DNA of 64,000 nt from Natronospirillum sp965602035 (GCA_965602035.1 OZ271919.1:1984001-2048000); one strand, 5' to 3'. Numbered from the stretch's first letter, positions 45,596 through 57,386 are shown. Notes: generated by a model from the letters alone, not told the origin. Translations and numbers: made by a program.

Positions 45596-46216
45596 TTACT
45601 TGGAATACAATTCCACGATCAGGTTTTCGTTGATGTCCTGAGCCAGTTCACTGCGCTCGGGCGCATTCTTGAACACGCCGGTGAACTTGTTGCTGTCAAC
45701 GTCAACCCATTCAACGGGGGCACGGGAACCTGCCAGTTCCAGGGCGCCCTTGATGCGCAGTTGGTTTTTCGCCTTCTCGCGAACTGCGATCTGATCGCCT
45801 GCTTTTACATGGAACGACGGCACGTTTACCGGCCGACCGTTCACTTCAATTGCCTTGTGGCTGACAATCTGGCGTGCTTCGGCGCGGGTCGCACCAAAGC
45901 CCATACGGTAAACCACATTGTCCAGGCGGCTTTCCAGCAACTGGAGCAGGTTCTCACCAGTGGCTCCCTTCTGCCGTGCCGCTTCCTTGTAGTAATTCCG
46001 GAACTGCTTCTCCAGAACACCATAGATGCGACGGACTTTCTGCTTTTCCCGCAGTTGCAGGCCGTAGTCTGACAACCGGCTACGACGTGCACCGTGCACA
46101 CCGGGTGCTGTTTCAAGCTTGCACTTGGTATCCAGTGAGCGGACGCCACTTTTCAGTAACAGATCGGTACCTTCGCGACGTGCCAGCTTACAGGTTGGCC
46201 CAATATATCTTGCCAT
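45596..46216 (-). CDS. rpsD: 30S ribosomal protein S4
   Basis: This 206-residue primary 16S rRNA-binding protein begins [19 protein letters not shown] and has an S4 RNA-binding domain at about residues 95-155. In E. coli S4 also represses the alpha operon through an mRNA structure near the rpsM start; whether this holds here is not visible. Confidence 0.99.
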   Translation of the reverse strand: MARYIGPTCKLARREGTDLLLKSGVRSLDTKCKLETAPGVHGARRSRLSDYGLQLREKQKVRRIYGVLEKQFRNYYKEAARQKGATGENLLQLLESRLDNVVYRMGFGATRAEARQIVSHKAIEVNGRPVNVPSFHVKAGDQIAVREKAKNQLRIKGALELAGSRAPVEWVDVDSNKFTGVFKNAPERSELAQDINENLIVELYSK

Positions 46217-46234
46217 CTTGCTGTACCTCCTCCG

Positions 46235-46627
46235 TTACACGCGGCGCTTTTTAGGCGGACGACATCCATTGTGCGGAATCGGCGTCACGTCTGTGATGTT
46301 GGTGATCTTGAACCCGCACGCATTCAATGCGCGTACTGCTGATTCACGACCCGGTCCGGGACCTTTCACTTCGACATCAAGATTTTTGACGCCGTACTCC
46401 TGGGCCGCATTACCGGCGCGTTCAGCAGCCACCTGTGCTGCGAACGGAGTACTTTTGCGAGATCCTCGGAAACCGGAGCCACCGGAAGTCGCCCAACTCA
46501 GGGCGTTTCCCTGGCGATCCGTAATCGTCACGATGGTGTTGTTGAAAGAGGCATTGATATGCGCAACGCCGTCTCCAATCTGCTTTCTCACCTTTTTGCG
46601 TGACTTGTTCGTACCTGGCTTAGCCAT
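46235..46627 (-). CDS. rpsK: 30S ribosomal protein S11
   Basis: This 130-residue platform protein has the conserved [13 protein letters not shown] motif and ends [18 protein letters not shown], the family C-terminus. It lies between rpsM (27 bases) and rpsD (18 bases). Confidence 0.99.
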   Translation of the reverse strand: MAKPGTNKSRKKVRKQIGDGVAHINASFNNTIVTITDRQGNALSWATSGGSGFRGSRKSTPFAAQVAAERAGNAAQEYGVKNLDVEVKGPGPGRESAVRALNACGFKITNITDVTPIPHNGCRPPKKRRV

Positions 46628-46654
46628 CTTCGATTTCCTGTCAACAAATTCGAT

Positions 46655-47011
46655 TTAACGTTTAATTGGCTTGCGCGGACCCTTGCGGGTACGGGCATTG
46701 GTCTTGGTGCGCTGACCACGCAGCGGCAAGCTGCGACGATGCCGGATTCCGCGGAAGCAGCCCATATCCATCAATCGTTTGATGTTCATCTGGGTGCTGC
46801 GGCGCAAATCCCCCTCGACGCTGTAGCTGGTGACTTCGTTACGAACCTTGTCGAGTTCGTCTTCACTGAGGTCACCCATCTTGCGCTGTGGATCAATACC
46901 TGTCGCCGTACAGATCTTTGCCGCAGTTGTCGGACCGATACCAAAGATATAGGTCAGAGAAACCGCCGCATGCTTGGCGTCAGGAATATTAACACCGGCA
47001 ATACGTGCCAT
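46655..47011 (-). CDS. rpsM: 30S ribosomal protein S13
   Basis: This 118-residue protein of the 30S head begins [19 protein letters not shown] and ends in the basic KGPRKPIKR tail that reaches the P site. It is the first gene of the alpha operon, separated from rpmJ by 126 bases that contain a terminator-like hairpin. Confidence 0.99.
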   Translation of the reverse strand: MARIAGVNIPDAKHAAVSLTYIFGIGPTTAAKICTATGIDPQRKMGDLSEDELDKVRNEVTSYSVEGDLRRSTQMNIKRLMDMGCFRGIRHRRSLPLRGQRTKTNARTRKGPRKPIKR

Positions 47012-47104
47012 TGGTTATACTCCGTAGTTTCAAGGTTATCAGCACGCGGTGGTGCTGTTGGTTCACGTGTGCGAAGGGCGCGTGAGAATAACGCCTGATT
47101 GATT

Positions 47105-47130
47105 AAAAAGCAAGCACGCCTGCGGCGTGC
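47105..47130 (-). terminator. Hairpin and T-run between spc and alpha operons
   Basis: GCACGCC pairs with GGCGTGC around a three-base loop (47114-47130). A minus-strand TTGCTTTTT tail follows. It lies just after rpmJ, where the spc operon of E. coli ends. Confidence 0.7.
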
Positions 47131-47137
47131 CTACCCC

Positions 47138-47251
47138 TTAACCCTGACGCTGCTTATGCTTCGGATCAGTACAGATTACCCGAACCGAACCGTTCCGGCG
47201 GATAATCTTGCAGTTCCGGCAGATTTTCTTAACGGATGCACGAACTTTCAT
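47138..47251 (-). CDS. rpmJ: 50S ribosomal protein L36
   Basis: This 37-residue protein begins [15 protein letters not shown] and carries the zinc ligands of the Cys-containing form (CRNC and CTDPKH). It lies between secY and rpsM, its normal place at the end of the spc operon. Confidence 0.97.
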   Translation of the reverse strand: MKVRASVKKICRNCKIIRRNGSVRVICTDPKHKQRQG

Positions 47252-47282
47252 CGTTGTCTCCTAATCGACAGCCGCCGCCGTA

Positions 47283-48617
47283 TCAGCGGCTGTACCCTTT
47301 CAAGTTAGCCTTCTTCATCAAGGACGAGTACTGATGTGACATCAGGTGTGACTGCACCTGTGACATGAAGTCCATTACCACGACCACGACAATCAACAGA
47401 GAGGTACCACCGAAGATGAACGGTGCGCCGGCTGCCTGCACGATGCCCTGGGGTACCAGTGATACCGCCGCAATATAGCCGGCACCGAACAACGTTAACC
47501 GCGAGGAGACGCCGTCTATATAGCGGGCAGTCTGTTCACCCGGCCGGATACCCGGCACGAAAGCACCGCTGCGCTTCAGGTTCTCAGAGACATCTTTCGG
47601 GTTGAACGTTATCGCCGTGTAGAAATAGCAGAAGAACACGACCGCTGCCGCAAAGATCAGGTAATACAGCGGCTGCCCGGGTGTAATGTACACCGTAAGG
47701 TCCTGCAGCCATCCCAGAGACTCGTTCTCACCGAACCACGTGCCGAGTGAAGACGGGAATATCAACAGGCTGGAGGCGAAAATTGCCGGGATAACACCCG
47801 CCATGTTGATTTTCAGCGGCAGGTGGCTGCTCTGAGCAGCGAACACCTTGCGACCCTGCTGGCGCTTCGCATAGTTGATCATGATCTTGCGCTGACCGCG
47901 CTCGAGGAACACAACCAGTGCGACAATCGCAATCGCGAACGCCGCGATGGCGAGCAGCACCAGGATATTCATGTCACCCTGCCGGGCCGACTCGAACGAT
48001 TGTCCGATTGCCGATGGCAGAGCAGACACGATACCGGCGAATATCAGCAACGAGATGCCGTTACCGACACCGCGCTCACTGATCTGCTCACCCAACCACA
48101 TCATGAACATGGTCCCGGTGGTCAATGTCACCATGCCGACAAAGTAAAAGTTCCACGGGACATTCCCCGCGGAATCGGTAAACGCGATGCCCTGCCCCGC
48201 GAGCCCGACCGTAATGGCCAGTGACTGCACGATGGCAAGCAACAGGGTGCCGTACCGGGTGTATTGGGTCATCTTGCGACGACCGGCTTCACCTTCCTTT
48301 TTGAGCTGCTCAATATGCGGACTCACCACCGTCAGCAATTGCATGATGATTGCTGCCGAGATGTAAGGCATGATTCCGAGCGCAAAAATACTCATGCGCT
48401 CGAGAGCCCCACCGGAAAACATATTGAACATACCCAGAATTGTGTCGCGCTGGCCCTCGAACATGTTGGCCAGGCTGTCAGGATTGATTCCGGGCACAGG
48501 AATGTGCGCGCCTATCCGGTAAACGATGAGTGCCAGCAATACGAACAGCAGCCTTCCGCCCAGCTCGCCGCCAAGCCCGGACTGCCCTATTGCCGGCTGT
48601 GCACCCTGTTTAGTCAC
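47283..48617 (-). CDS. secY: Protein translocase subunit SecY
   Basis: This 444-residue ten-helix channel protein of the Sec translocon shows the plug region near [11 protein letters not shown] and the cytoplasmic-loop motif YAKRQQGRK (about residues 255-263). The start is a GTG at 48617, just after the rplO stop, with AGAGG upstream. Confidence 0.98.
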   Translation of the reverse strand: MTKQGAQPAIGQSGLGGELGGRLLFVLLALIVYRIGAHIPVPGINPDSLANMFEGQRDTILGMFNMFSGGALERMSIFALGIMPYISAAIIMQLLTVVSPHIEQLKKEGEAGRRKMTQYTRYGTLLLAIVQSLAITVGLAGQGIAFTDSAGNVPWNFYFVGMVTLTTGTMFMMWLGEQISERGVGNGISLLIFAGIVSALPSAIGQSFESARQGDMNILVLLAIAAFAIAIVALVVFLERGQRKIMINYAKRQQGRKVFAAQSSHLPLKINMAGVIPAIFASSLLIFPSSLGTWFGENESLGWLQDLTVYITPGQPLYYLIFAAAVVFFCYFYTAITFNPKDVSENLKRSGAFVPGIRPGEQTARYIDGVSSRLTLFGAGYIAAVSLVPQGIVQAAGAPFIFGGTSLLIVVVVVMDFMSQVQSHLMSHQYSSLMKKANLKGYSR

Positions 48618-48618
48618 G

Positions 48619-49053
48619 TTATGCCTCTACCTTGCCACCGGCTGCTTCAATCGCTTTCACTGCGCCTGCAGAAACCCGCAGGCCTTTGACTGTTACAGCC
48701 TTGTTGATTTCGCCAGAGTTGATGACCTTGACGGTTCTGATACGGCCATTGATAACGTCAGCCGCGCGCAGGGTTTCCAGAGTCACCTCATCGCCTTCAA
48801 CACGCGCCAGTTCGTGCAGCCGGACTTCCGCTGTCTCACGGGCTTTACGCGAATTGAAACCGAATTTCGGCAACCGACGCTGCAAAGGCATCTGACCGCC
48901 TTCAAAACCCGGCTTTACTCTGCCGCCTGACCGTGATTTCTGGCCTTTGTGGCCGCGGCCACCGGTTTTGCCCAGGCCGCTGCCGATGCCGCGACCAACC
49001 CGCTTGGGTGCGTGCCGGGCGCCATCTGCGGGCGTCAAATCGTTCAGTTGCAT
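48619..49053 (-). CDS. rplO: 50S ribosomal protein L15
   Basis: This 144-residue protein begins [20 protein letters not shown] and has the glycine-rich [18 protein letters not shown] segment typical of L15. The ATG at 49053 was chosen because GGAG lies five bases upstream; two more codons are open. It starts two bases after the rpmD stop. Confidence 0.98.
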   Translation of the reverse strand: MQLNDLTPADGARHAPKRVGRGIGSGLGKTGGRGHKGQKSRSGGRVKPGFEGGQMPLQRRLPKFGFNSRKARETAEVRLHELARVEGDEVTLETLRAADVINGRIRTVKVINSGEINKAVTVKGLRVSAGAVKAIEAAGGKVEA

Positions 49054-49055
49054 GA

Positions 49056-49241
49056 TCACTCCTCTACTACACGTACCATGTAGCTGACCTTGTTAATCAT
49101 ACCCCGCACCGCTGGCGTATCTTCCAGCTCACGGACCTGACCTACTTTCCGCAGGCCCAGTCCCTGTACGCAGAGTCTGTGTTTTGGCTGAGTGCCAATA
49201 GGGCTGCGGAACAGCTTTACTTTCAGTGCTTTCTTCGCCAT
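49056..49241 (-). CDS. rpmD: 50S ribosomal protein L30
   Basis: This 61-residue protein has the family segment [20 protein letters not shown] and the [18 protein letters not shown] core. It lies between rpsE (three bases) and rplO. Confidence 0.98.
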   Translation of the reverse strand: MAKKALKVKLFRSPIGTQPKHRLCVQGLGLRKVGQVRELEDTPAVRGMINKVSYMVRVVEE

Positions 49242-49244
49242 GTC

Positions 49245-49745
49245 TTACCCCACGATGTCCTCAACCGACTTGCCGCGCTTGGCTGCCACATCCTCGGGTG
49301 AGCGCATGTTCTTCAGACCATTGATGGTGGCCCGAACAACGTTCACCGGGTTTGTGGAGCCATAACACTTGGCCAGTACGTTCTGTACGCCGGCAATTTC
49401 CAGTACTGCACGCATCGCACCACCGGCGATAATGCCTGTACCTTCAGAAGCCGGCTGCATGTAGACCTTGGATGCGCCATGGCGTGCCTTGACCGGATAC
49501 TGGAGGGTATGTCCCTTCAGGTCGACCTGCACCATGTTACGCCGTGCCTGATCCATGGCTTTCTGAATGGCCGCGGGAACTTCCCGGGCCTTGCCACGGC
49601 CGAAGCCGACTCGGCCGTTACCATCGCCGACCACGGTAAGTGCGGTGAAACCGAAGATCCGACCGCCCTTTACCACCTTGGCGACCCGGTTCACCTGAAC
49701 CAATTTTTCCTGCAGTTCACCTGACTGCTGTTCAACGTTAGCCAT
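49245..49745 (-). CDS. rpsE: 30S ribosomal protein S5
   Basis: This 166-residue protein has an N-terminal double-stranded RNA-binding-like domain ([20 protein letters not shown]) and the S5 fold. The start at the ATG 49745 was chosen over a GTG two codons earlier because AGAGG then lies at normal spacing. It follows rplR by eight bases. Confidence 0.98.
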   Translation of the reverse strand: MANVEQQSGELQEKLVQVNRVAKVVKGGRIFGFTALTVVGDGNGRVGFGRGKAREVPAAIQKAMDQARRNMVQVDLKGHTLQYPVKARHGASKVYMQPASEGTGIIAGGAMRAVLEIAGVQNVLAKCYGSTNPVNVVRATINGLKNMRSPEDVAAKRGKSVEDIVG

Positions 49746-49753
49746 AACCACCT

Positions 49754-50104
49754 CTAGAACTGTAATCCGCCAGACCGGGCCGCATCAGCCAGCGCCTTGA
49801 CCCGACCGTGATACCGAAAACCGGAGCGATCGAATGCCACTGCTTCAATACCGGCTTCTTTTGCCCGTTGTGCAATCAGCTCACCCACTTTGGATGCTGC
49901 TTCCACATTGCCTGTCGGGCCATCGCGCAGAGTCTTGTCGACCGTCGAGGCCTGGGCCACGATTCGATCGCCCTCCGGCGAAATTACCTGAGCGTAAATA
50001 TGGCGTGGTGTGCGATGAACACACAGCCGATGTGTACCGAGGTCGCGAATCTGCTTCCGATTCTTGCGCGCCCGGCGTAAACGTGCTTGTTTCTTCGCGT
50101 TCAT
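49754..50104 (-). CDS. rplR: 50S ribosomal protein L18
   Basis: This 116-residue 5S rRNA-binding protein begins [20 protein letters not shown] and ends [20 protein letters not shown], as in other bacteria. It follows rplF by 15 bases. Confidence 0.98.
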   Translation of the reverse strand: MNAKKQARLRRARKNRKQIRDLGTHRLCVHRTPRHIYAQVISPEGDRIVAQASTVDKTLRDGPTGNVEAASKVGELIAQRAKEAGIEAVAFDRSGFRYHGRVKALADAARSGGLQF

Positions 50105-50119
50105 AACTGAGCCCTACCC

Positions 50120-50653
50120 CTACTTCTTCTTGGTTTCCTTGCGACGGATTCGTTCATCGGCATAACGAACACCCTTGCCTTTGTAAGGCTCCGGTGCACG
50201 GAAGGCCCGAATCTCAGCCGCAACCTGACCGACACGCTGCTTGTCCGCACCGCTGACCACAATTTCCGTGTTGCTCGGTGTTTCCACTGTCACACCGTCC
50301 GGAAGGCTGTAATCAATCGGGTGGGAAAAGCCCAGGGTAAGGTTAAGCGACTTGCCACTGGCCTTGGCGCGATAACCAACACCATTGAGCTGCAAGCGCT
50401 TGGTAAAACCTTCACTGACGCCAACGACCATATTATTGATCAAGGCCCGCATGGTGCCGGACATGGCACGTGCCTGCTTTGACCCGTCGTTGGTCTCAAC
50501 CGTTACCACATTATCATCATGCTTGACGGTGACCGACGAATGGATGCGCTCTGACAGCTCACCCTTGGCGCCTTTCACTGATACCTGATCGCCACTGACC
50601 TTGACTTCCACGCCATTGGGCACGACGACCGGCTTCTTTCCGATACGTGACAT
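50120..50653 (-). CDS. rplF: 50S ribosomal protein L6
   Basis: This 177-residue protein has two repeated L6 folds and ends in [19 protein letters not shown], the conserved C-terminal signature. The ATG at 50653 with GAGGAGG six bases upstream was chosen over a TTG two codons earlier. Confidence 0.98.
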   Translation of the reverse strand: MSRIGKKPVVVPNGVEVKVSGDQVSVKGAKGELSERIHSSVTVKHDDNVVTVETNDGSKQARAMSGTMRALINNMVVGVSEGFTKRLQLNGVGYRAKASGKSLNLTLGFSHPIDYSLPDGVTVETPSNTEIVVSGADKQRVGQVAAEIRAFRAPEPYKGKGVRYADERIRRKETKKK

Positions 50654-50664
50654 CGCCAACCTCC

Positions 50665-51057
50665 TCAGAATACTTCGCAGATGATCTCACCACCGATTCC
50701 GGCCTGACGGGCCGAACGATCGGTCATGACACCTTTGGAGGTAGAAACGATAGCCACACCCAGGCCATTGGCAACTTTCGGAAGCTTGTCCGAACCGCGA
50801 TAACGGCGGAGGCCCGGGCGGCTGACGCGCTGGATACTTTCGATAACGGGCTTACCTTCGAAATAACGCAGGCCCAGCGTCAGCTCCGGCTTCTGCTCAG
50901 AACTTTCCTCGGCCGTCTCCAGGTAGCCTTCTTCAATCAGAACGTCAGCGACGGCCTTCTTCATCTTCGAAGCCGGCATGGTAACCGTCTTCTTTCCGGC
51001 CTGCTGACCATTGCGGATACGGGTAAACATATCCGCCAACGTGTCTTGCATACTCAT
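50665..51057 (-). CDS. rpsH: 30S ribosomal protein S8
   Basis: This 130-residue primary 16S rRNA binder begins [20 protein letters not shown]. It ends [22 protein letters not shown], the family signature. S8 is the feedback repressor of the spc operon in E. coli through a structure at the rplE start; that structure was not analysed here. Confidence 0.98.
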   Translation of the reverse strand: MSMQDTLADMFTRIRNGQQAGKKTVTMPASKMKKAVADVLIEEGYLETAEESSEQKPELTLGLRYFEGKPVIESIQRVSRPGLRRYRGSDKLPKVANGLGVAIVSTSKGVMTDRSARQAGIGGEIICEVF

Positions 51058-51141
51058 GGTATTGATTTCCTCATTTGTTCAGCCTGGATTAAGGCTCCGG
51101 CAGAGCGATCATCCGGGCTTATCAAAAGGGTTTCTGGGTAA

Positions 51142-51447
51142 TTACCAGCTGCCCTTGCGAACACCTGGTACATTGCCCCGCATCACTTCCTGACGCAGGG
51201 TGTTCCGTGCCAGTCCGAATTTCCGGTACACGCCATGTGGCCGACCGGTGATCTGGCAGCGGCTCTGCTGCCGCACCGGGCTGGCATTGCGCGGCAGCTT
51301 CTGCAGCGCAACCTGTGCATCCCAGCGCTCTTCATCAGAGCTTTCCGGGTTGTTGATGATAGCTTTCAGCCGTGCACGCTTTTCCGCATACCGGGCTACC
51401 AGTTTCGCACGCTTGGCTTCACGCGCTTTCATGCTCTCTTTAGCCAT
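51142..51447 (-). CDS. rpsN: 30S ribosomal protein S14 (zinc-independent form)
   Basis: This 101-residue protein is the long form without the CxxC zinc motif, ending [19 protein letters not shown] much longer frame runs to 51672 inside rplE and was rejected; the ATG at 51447 gives [15 protein letters not shown], the family start. An 84-base gap separates it from rpsH. Confidence 0.98.
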   Translation of the reverse strand: MAKESMKAREAKRAKLVARYAEKRARLKAIINNPESSDEERWDAQVALQKLPRNASPVRQQSRCQITGRPHGVYRKFGLARNTLRQEVMRGNVPGVRKGSW

Positions 51448-51460
51448 GTGCCGCCTCCAG

Positions 51461-52000
51461 TCAGTTGCGGAACGGGAACGACAGTGCCTTGAGCAGCGCC
51501 TTCCCTTCTTCGTTGGTGCGTGCGGTGGTGGTAATGGTGATGTCCATACCACGCAGCCGATCCACCTTGTCGTACTCGATTTCCGGAAAAATGATCTGCT
51601 CACGCAGACCCACACTGTAGTTTCCGCGGCCATCGAATGATTTGCCGTTGATACCGCGGAAGTCGCGGACACGCGGCAGTGCGATATCGATCAGGCGATC
51701 CATGAACTCCCACATACGGTCGTGGCGCAGCGTCACCTTGGTACCGATTGGCCAGCCTTCACGAATCTTGAAACCGGCGACCGACTTTCGGGCCTTGGTT
51801 ATCACCGGCTTCTGACCGGCAATCGCCTGCAGATCAGCAAACGCGTTGTCGATCTGCTTCTTGTCACCGACGCCTTCACCGACACCCATGTTAAGGGTGA
51901 TCTTGGTGACCCGCGGGATTTCCATTACGTTCTTGTAGCCAAACTCTTTCTGAAGAGCAGGCATTACCTCTTTCCGATACAGCTCTTTAAGTCTTGCCAT
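51461..52000 (-). CDS. rplE: 50S ribosomal protein L5
   Basis: This 179-residue 5S rRNA-binding protein begins [20 protein letters not shown] and has the [17 protein letters not shown] and [18 protein letters not shown] signatures. It follows rplX by 14 bases. Confidence 0.99.
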   Translation of the reverse strand: MARLKELYRKEVMPALQKEFGYKNVMEIPRVTKITLNMGVGEGVGDKKQIDNAFADLQAIAGQKPVITKARKSVAGFKIREGWPIGTKVTLRHDRMWEFMDRLIDIALPRVRDFRGINGKSFDGRGNYSVGLREQIIFPEIEYDKVDRLRGMDITITTTARTNEEGKALLKALSFPFRN

Positions 52001-52014
52001 GTCTGATCCTGCCC

Positions 52015-52344
52015 TTACTCTTCGATCTGCTGGCCGTTCGATTTGAAAATACGAACCTTCCGGCCGTCTTCCAGAATCTGGAACCCAACACGATCACCCT
52101 TGTTGGTCTCCGGGTTGAAAATCGCAACATTTGACGCCGCGATAGGCGCTTCCCGGTCGACAATGCCACCCTGCACATTCATCTGCGGGTTCGGCTTGAC
52201 GTGCTTTTTCACGCGATTGACACCGGATACGAGGAACCGGTCGCCCTTTCTCTCGTTCGCCAGCACCTTGGTAATCTTGCCTCGCTTGCCCTTGTCTTTA
52301 CCGGCAATCACGATGACTTCATCACCTGACTTCAGCTTTCTCAT
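52015..52344 (-). CDS. rplX: 50S ribosomal protein L24
   Basis: This 109-residue protein with a KOW domain ([19 protein letters not shown]) initiates 50S assembly. It is a few residues longer than the E. coli protein. It follows rplN by 39 bases. Confidence 0.98.
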   Translation of the reverse strand: MRKLKSGDEVIVIAGKDKGKRGKITKVLANERKGDRFLVSGVNRVKKHVKPNPQMNVQGGIVDREAPIAASNVAIFNPETNKGDRVGFQILEDGRKVRIFKSNGQQIEE

Positions 52345-52383
52345 TTCAACTCCTCACTTCCTGCTACCGTCTCATGCCCCGTT

Positions 52384-52752
52384 TCAGAGCACTTCCGGCG
52401 CCAGGGAAATGATTTTCATATATTTCTCTGTACGCAGTTCACGCGTTACAGGTCCGAAAATACGCGTGCCCACAGGGGCCAGCGCGCTGTTCAACAACAC
52501 CGCCGAGTTGGTATCAAAGCGGATCACGGAACCATCGCTGCGGCGGACACCTTTTTTGGTGCGCACCACGACAGCGCTCATGACCTGGCCCTTCTTTACC
52601 TTCCCGCGCGGGATCGCTTCCTTCACGGACACCTTGATCAGGTCTCCAATCCGGGCGTAGCGACGATGTGAACCACCCAGCACCTTGATGCATTGCACCC
52701 GCTTGGCACCGCTGTTATCCGCTACGTCCAGTACTGTTTGTGTCTGAATCAT
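52384..52752 (-). CDS. rplN: 50S ribosomal protein L14
   Basis: This 122-residue protein begins [19 protein letters not shown], the family start, and ends [10 protein letters not shown]. In E. coli it is the first gene of the spc operon. Here the gap to rpsQ is 33 bases, with no obvious terminator. Confidence 0.99.
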   Translation of the reverse strand: MIQTQTVLDVADNSGAKRVQCIKVLGGSHRRYARIGDLIKVSVKEAIPRGKVKKGQVMSAVVVRTKKGVRRSDGSVIRFDTNSAVLLNSALAPVGTRIFGPVTRELRTEKYMKIISLAPEVL

Positions 52753-52785
52753 TTTCCAAACTCCCCAGTCGTCGGGCGAGCCGCA

Positions 52786-53046
52786 TCAGATGCTGGCTGC
52801 ACGCTCAACGATATTCACCAAAGCCCAAGTCTTCTGCTTGGAATACGGACGCGACTCCCGAATAACAACGAGATCACCCATCTGGCAGTCGTTGTTTTCA
52901 TCGTGCGCATGCATTTTGGTGGAACGCTTCATGAATTTGCCATAAATCGGGTGCTGTACCCGACGCTCCACCAGAACGGTAATGGTCTTGTCGGCTTTAT
53001 TGCTGACGACACGACCGGTTACTGTACGAGCATTCTTCTCAGCCAT
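52786..53046 (-). CDS. rpsQ: 30S ribosomal protein S17
   Basis: This 86-residue OB-fold protein has the [18 protein letters not shown] and [19 protein letters not shown] signatures. Three consecutive start codons (TTG, ATG, ATG at 53052, 53049, 53046) are possible. The last gives the best spacing to AGGAG and the usual N-terminus. Confidence 0.97.
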   Translation of the reverse strand: MAEKNARTVTGRVVSNKADKTITVLVERRVQHPIYGKFMKRSTKMHAHDENNDCQMGDLVVIRESRPYSKQKTWALVNIVERAASI

Positions 53047-53048
53047 CA

Positions 53049-53240
53049 TCAAGCTCCTGTCTTCTCACGCAGCACGGTTTTAACCCGTGCGATATCTCTA
53101 CGTACTTCACCCAGCACATGCGTCTGCGTCAGTTGACCGGTCGCTTTCTGCATACGATGCTTGAACTGGTCCCGCAGGAGGCTCAGCAGCTGATCATTCA
53201 GCTCGTCTACCGACTTCTCACGTAAATCATTCGCTTTCAT
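53049..53240 (-). CDS. rpmC: 50S ribosomal protein L29
   Basis: This 63-residue protein is two helices, with [20 protein letters not shown] as the core. It starts on the last base of the rplP stop (TAATG), so it is translationally coupled to it. Confidence 0.98.
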   Translation of the reverse strand: MKANDLREKSVDELNDQLLSLLRDQFKHRMQKATGQLTQTHVLGEVRRDIARVKTVLREKTGA

Positions 53241-53653
53241 TACATCACCGTCCGTTTCACAAAGGTTGTGGATACCGGAAGCTTGGATGCTGCAAGCATG
53301 AAGGCCTCACGAGCCAGATCCTCGGACACACCTTCCATTTCGTAGAGCACTTTACCGGGCTTGATCTGGGCAACCCAGTACTCCACGTTACCCTTACCTT
53401 TACCCATCCGGACTTCCAGGGGCTTCTTGGAGATCGGCTTGTCCGGGAAAACCCGGATCCAGATCTTTCCTCCCCGCTTGACCTTACGGGTCATGGCACG
53501 ACGCGCGGCCTCAATCTGCCGTGCGGTAATCTGACCACGACCAGTGGCCTTCAGTGCGTATTCGCCGAAACTGACCTTGGCGCCACGATTGGCAAGCCCG
53601 CGGTTCCGGCCTTTCTGCACTTTCCTGAATTTCGTACGTTTTGGCTGTAACAT
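53240..53653 (-). CDS. rplP: 50S ribosomal protein L16
   Basis: This 137-residue protein begins [20 protein letters not shown] and has the [20 protein letters not shown] signature. It follows rpsC by 12 bases. Confidence 0.99.
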   Translation of the reverse strand: MLQPKRTKFRKVQKGRNRGLANRGAKVSFGEYALKATGRGQITARQIEAARRAMTRKVKRGGKIWIRVFPDKPISKKPLEVRMGKGKGNVEYWVAQIKPGKVLYEMEGVSEDLAREAFMLAASKLPVSTTFVKRTVM

Positions 53654-53665
53654 CTGTGATACTCC

Positions 53666-54349
53666 TTACCGCGCCGGCTTCTTGTTAGCGCCTTTCGCCT
53701 GCGCACGTACTTCTTCCAGGCCGCCCAGGATTTCACCTTTGAAAATCCAGACCTTGATACCCAGGATCCCGTACGTTGTCTGCGCTTCGATGTTGGCGTA
53801 GTCAATGTCGGCCCGCAGGGTATGCAAAGGCACCCGGCCCTCGCGATACCATTCGGTGCGGGCGATTTCGGCACCGCCGAGGCGTCCACCGACCTGGATT
53901 TTCACGCCCTTGGCGCCGGCACGCATCGCATTCTGAACCGCCCGCTTCATGGCACGACGGAACATGACACGACGCTCAAGCTGGCCCGCCACATTCTGGG
54001 CAACCAGTACCGCGTCCAGATCCGGCTTACGGATCTCTTCAATGTTGATATGCACCGGAATGCCCATCATTTTGGACACTTCTTGGCGCAGCGCTTCCAC
54101 GTCTTCGCCTTTCTTACCAATCACGATGCCCGGGCGCGCCGTATGAATCGTGATACGGGCATTCTGAGCAGGGCGCTCAATGGTAATCTGGCTCACCGAC
54201 GCCCGGGCCAGCTTCTTCTCGAGAAACCGGCGGACCACGATGTCATTAACCAATTTTTCGGAATAATCACCGGACTCTGCGTACCACACAGAATTGTGGT
54301 CTTTCACGATGCCCAGTCGAATCCCGGTCGGGTGTACTTTCTGACCCAT
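53666..54349 (-). CDS. rpsC: 30S ribosomal protein S3
   Basis: This 227-residue protein has a type II KH domain ([17 protein letters not shown]) and a C-terminal S3 domain. The ATG at 54349 gives [20 protein letters not shown], the family start. A longer open frame to 54394 was rejected. Confidence 0.99.
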   Translation of the reverse strand: MGQKVHPTGIRLGIVKDHNSVWYAESGDYSEKLVNDIVVRRFLEKKLARASVSQITIERPAQNARITIHTARPGIVIGKKGEDVEALRQEVSKMMGIPVHINIEEIRKPDLDAVLVAQNVAGQLERRVMFRRAMKRAVQNAMRAGAKGVKIQVGGRLGGAEIARTEWYREGRVPLHTLRADIDYANIEAQTTYGILGIKVWIFKGEILGGLEEVRAQAKGANKKPAR

Positions 54350-54363
54350 CTGACCTTCTCCTG

Positions 54364-54693
54364 TTAGTCCGCAACCTTCACGGTAATATGACACGTGCGC
54401 TTGAAAATCCGGTCTGCACGACCTTTGGCACGTGGACGAATACGCTTCATGGTCATTCCTTCATCAACAAAGATGGTGGAGACCTTCAGCTCATCGATAT
54501 CGGCGCCGTCGTTATGCTCTGCATTGGCAACAGCACTTTCCAACAGCTTCTTGACGATCCTGGCCCCTTTCTTGGGGCTGAACGTCAGGATGTCCAGCGC
54601 CTCTTCAACGGACTTGCCGCGGATCAGATCGGCAACCAGGCGGCCCTTCTGTGCAGAAAGACGGGCGCCGCGCAAAACAGCTCTTGTTTCCAT
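54364..54693 (-). CDS. rplV: 50S ribosomal protein L22
   Basis: This 109-residue protein has [20 protein letters not shown] and the extended-loop segment [15 protein letters not shown]. The ATG at 54693 was chosen over a GTG three codons upstream, because AAGGGG then lies eight bases away and METRAVLRG matches the family start. Confidence 0.98.
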   Translation of the reverse strand: METRAVLRGARLSAQKGRLVADLIRGKSVEEALDILTFSPKKGARIVKKLLESAVANAEHNDGADIDELKVSTIFVDEGMTMKRIRPRAKGRADRIFKRTCHITVKVAD

Positions 54694-54705
54694 TGGCTTC
54701 ACCCC

Positions 54706-54981
54706 TTACCGCTTGGTCTTCTTGTCGGCGGCGTGACCCTTGTACGTACGGGTCAGCGCAAATTCGCCGAGTTTGTGACCGACCATGTCTTCTGTGATGT
54801 ACACAGGAACATGCTGCCGACCATTATGGACTGCTATCGTCAACCCGATGAACTCCGGGAAGATTGTGCTGCGGCGTGACCAGGTTTTCAGTGGTCGCTT
54901 ATCGCCTTTCTCGACAGCAGCCTCTACCTTCTTCATTAAATGAAGGTCTACAAATGGACCTTTCTTTAGTGAACGTGGCAC
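54706..54981 (-). CDS. rpsS: 30S ribosomal protein S19
   Basis: This 91-residue protein begins [20 protein letters not shown] and has the [16 protein letters not shown] signature. It follows rplB by 17 bases. Confidence 0.99.
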   Translation of the reverse strand: MPRSLKKGPFVDLHLMKKVEAAVEKGDKRPLKTWSRRSTIFPEFIGLTIAVHNGRQHVPVYITEDMVGHKLGEFALTRTYKGHAADKKTKR

Positions 54982-54998
54982 GGCCTATATCCTCTCAG

Positions 54999-55823
54999 TT
55001 ATTTATTCCGACGACGCACAATGTACTTGTCCGTCCGCTTGTTCTTACGCGTCTTGTAGCCCTTGGTCGGCACACCCCAGGGGGTTACCGGATGACGGCC
55101 ACCGGACGTCTTGCCCTCACCACCACCATGCGGGTGATCGATCGGGTTCATTACCACACCGCGGACGGTCGGGCGCTTGCCACGCCACCGGGTGGCACCG
55201 GCCTTGCCCAGTTGGCGCAGGCTGTGCTCCGAATTACCGACTTCGCCCAGCGTTGCGCGGCAGTCTACCTGCACGCGACGCATTTCACCGGACTTGAGGC
55301 GAATCAGGGCATAAGTGCCCTCACGCGCGACAAGCTGTGCGGAGTTCCCGGCAGAGCGGGCGAGCTGCCCACCTTTGCCCGGCTTCAGCTCAACGTTGTG
55401 AACCGTACTGCCCAGCGGCACATTCCGCAGCGGCATTGCGTTACCCGGCTTGATCGGTGCGTGTTCGCCGGACACGATCTCGCTGCCTACCGTCAGGTGG
55501 CGCGGTGCCAGGATGTAACGACGCTCACCGTCCCGATAAAGAACCAACGCAATGTGTGCACTGCGGTTCGGATCATATTCGAGCCGCTCCACCTTGCCCA
55601 CGATATCGTCCTTGTTGCGTTTGAAGTCGATAACGCGGTACTGCTGCTTGTGACCACCGCCAATATGACGACTGGTGATACGGCCGTGATTGTTACGACC
55701 GCCACGTCTGGACTGCTTTTCCACCAGCGCTGCAAAGGGGGCGCCTTTGTGCAGATCGCTATTGGTGATCTGCACAACGTGGCGGCGTCCGGCAGATGAT
55801 GGTTTCGTTTTCTTGATCGCCAT
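54999..55823 (-). CDS. rplB: 50S ribosomal protein L2
   Basis: This 274-residue peptidyl-transferase-centre protein has [20 protein letters not shown] near residue 40. It also has the conserved [20 protein letters not shown] segment near residue 220. Confidence 0.99.
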   Translation of the reverse strand: MAIKKTKPSSAGRRHVVQITNSDLHKGAPFAALVEKQSRRGGRNNHGRITSRHIGGGHKQQYRVIDFKRNKDDIVGKVERLEYDPNRSAHIALVLYRDGERRYILAPRHLTVGSEIVSGEHAPIKPGNAMPLRNVPLGSTVHNVELKPGKGGQLARSAGNSAQLVAREGTYALIRLKSGEMRRVQVDCRATLGEVGNSEHSLRQLGKAGATRWRGKRPTVRGVVMNPIDHPHGGGEGKTSGGRHPVTPWGVPTKGYKTRKNKRTDKYIVRRRNK

Positions 55824-55838
55824 GCTTGCCTACCCCTC

Positions 55839-56135
55839 TTACACGCTCAGAAAATCAATTTCCTGGCCTTCAGCCAGACGAACATAGGCTTTCTTGGTGT
55901 CCTTGCGCTTGCCGAAGCCGCGCGCGGTCCGCTTGACTTTGCCCTTGTGGTTCAGGGTGCGGACACTGAGCACTTTCACTTCAAACAACTGCTCTACCGC
56001 TTCCCTGATCTCCGGCTTGGTCGCATCGGGCACAACCTGAAAGACATACTGCCCGTTTCCGTCCGCCACAATAGTGGCCTTCTCGGAAATGTGCGGGCCA
56101 ATCAATATCTTGAGAAGGCGTTCCTGCTTGCTCAT
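55839..56135 (-). CDS. rplW: 50S ribosomal protein L23
   Basis: This 98-residue protein near the exit tunnel binds trigger factor and SRP in E. coli. It has [12 protein letters not shown] and [19 protein letters not shown]. Its start overlaps the rplD stop by ATGA. Confidence 0.98.
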   Translation of the reverse strand: MSKQERLLKILIGPHISEKATIVADGNGQYVFQVVPDATKPEIREAVEQLFEVKVLSVRTLNHKGKVKRTARGFGKRKDTKKAYVRLAEGQEIDFLSV

Positions 56136-56743
56136 GCCAACACCTCTTCTACCTTTTTCAGTGCGGCCACCGTGATAACGACCTTTTCCGGTGTTACCAG
56201 GGAAACCGGATCCATTGCGGTGACATCGCGGACATCGACAGACGGCACGTTACGCGCCGACAGATACAGGTTCTCGCTGACGTCTTCAGACAGAAACAGC
56301 GCCGAACCTTCAACGCCCAGGCTCTTCATTTTCTCGACAAACAGCCGTGTTTTCGGCTCATCGACCGTCAGCTCGTCTACAACCAGCAGACGATCCTGCC
56401 GGACCAGCTCGGAGAAAATGGAGCGCAATGCGCCGCGGTACATCTTCCGGTTTACCTTCTGCTCATAATTGCGTGGCTGTGCCGCAAATGTGACACCGCC
56501 TGCACGCCAGATAGGGCTCCGACTGGTACCCGCACGCGCACGACCCGTGCCTTTCTGGCGCCATGGCTTGGCGCCGCCGCCGGATACTGCGCTGCGACTC
56601 TTCTGCGCCTTGCTGCCCTGACGTCCACCAGCCTGAAACGCGGTGACCACCTGGTGTACGAGCGCCTGGTTGAACGCCTTGCCGAATGTCTCCTCAGAGA
56701 CTTCGACGGAAGAATTCGTTTTACCGACTACATTCAGATTCAT
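56132..56743 (-). CDS. rplD: 50S ribosomal protein L4
   Basis: This 203-residue protein has the extended loop [20 protein letters not shown]. In E. coli L4 autoregulates the S10 operon by attenuation in the leader. The short leader seen here (see promoter 57916-57944) suggests this does not happen in the same way. Confidence 0.99.
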   Translation of the reverse strand: MNLNVVGKTNSSVEVSEETFGKAFNQALVHQVVTAFQAGGRQGSKAQKSRSAVSGGGAKPWRQKGTGRARAGTSRSPIWRAGGVTFAAQPRNYEQKVNRKMYRGALRSIFSELVRQDRLLVVDELTVDEPKTRLFVEKMKSLGVEGSALFLSEDVSENLYLSARNVPSVDVRDVTAMDPVSLVTPEKVVITVAALKKVEEVLA

Positions 56744-56753
56744 GTTGCTCCCC

Positions 56754-57386
56754 TCAGGCCTTGGTTGCCGGCTTAACGATCAGCTGACCGGACTTGGCAC
56801 CGGGAACAGCACCCTTGACCAGCAGCAGGTTACGCTCGGAATCCACCCGGACAATTTCCAGGGTCTGAACAGTGACACGCTCAGCACCCATATGGCCGGC
56901 CATCTTCTTGCCTTTCCAGACACGCCCCGGTGTCTGGCACTGGCCGATGGAACCGGGCGCCCGGTGTGACAGCGAGTTACCATGAGTGGCGTCCTGAGTA
57001 CGGAAGTTGTGCCGCTTTACGGCACCCTGGAAGCCCTTGCCTTTCGAAGTTCCAGTCACGTCGATACGCTGTCCTGCCTTGAACTGCGAGACGTCCAGGG
57101 AATCACCGACCTTGAGCTCGCCCAGTTCGGCGGCCCGGAATTCACGGAGGGATTCTGCGGCTTCAACACCGGCTTTGCTGTAGTGCCCGGCCTGAGGCTT
57201 GCTCACGCGCGAGGCTTTACGGCTGCCGAATGCCACCTGAATGGCGCTGTAGCCATCAGTTTCGTCGGTTTTGATCTGAGTTACCCGGTTAGGGGTAACT
57301 TCGATGACCGTGACCGGTACGGAGTGCCCTTCTTCAGTAAAGACACGCGTCATACCCGCCTTACGGCCGATTACTCCAATTGTCAT
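56754..57386 (-). CDS. rplC: 50S ribosomal protein L3
   Basis: This 210-residue protein has the [17 protein letters not shown] and [20 protein letters not shown] signatures. The ATG at 57386 gives [16 protein letters not shown]; an earlier ATG at 57401 is less likely. It is separated from rpsJ by an unusually long 155-base spacer. Confidence 0.99.
   Translation of the reverse strand: MTIGVIGRKAGMTRVFTEEGHSVPVTVIEVTPNRVTQIKTDETDGYSAIQVAFGSRKASRVSKPQAGHYSKAGVEAAESLREFRAAELGELKVGDSLDVSQFKAGQRIDVTGTSKGKGFQGAVKRHNFRTQDATHGNSLSHRAPGSIGQCQTPGRVWKGKKMAGHMGAERVTVQTLEIVRVDSERNLLLVKGAVPGAKSGQLIVKPATKA

Noticed and set aside
51448..51672. 75-residue N-terminal extension of S14
   Set aside because: It is rplE coding sequence in another frame; the ATG at 51447 gives the standard 101-residue protein.
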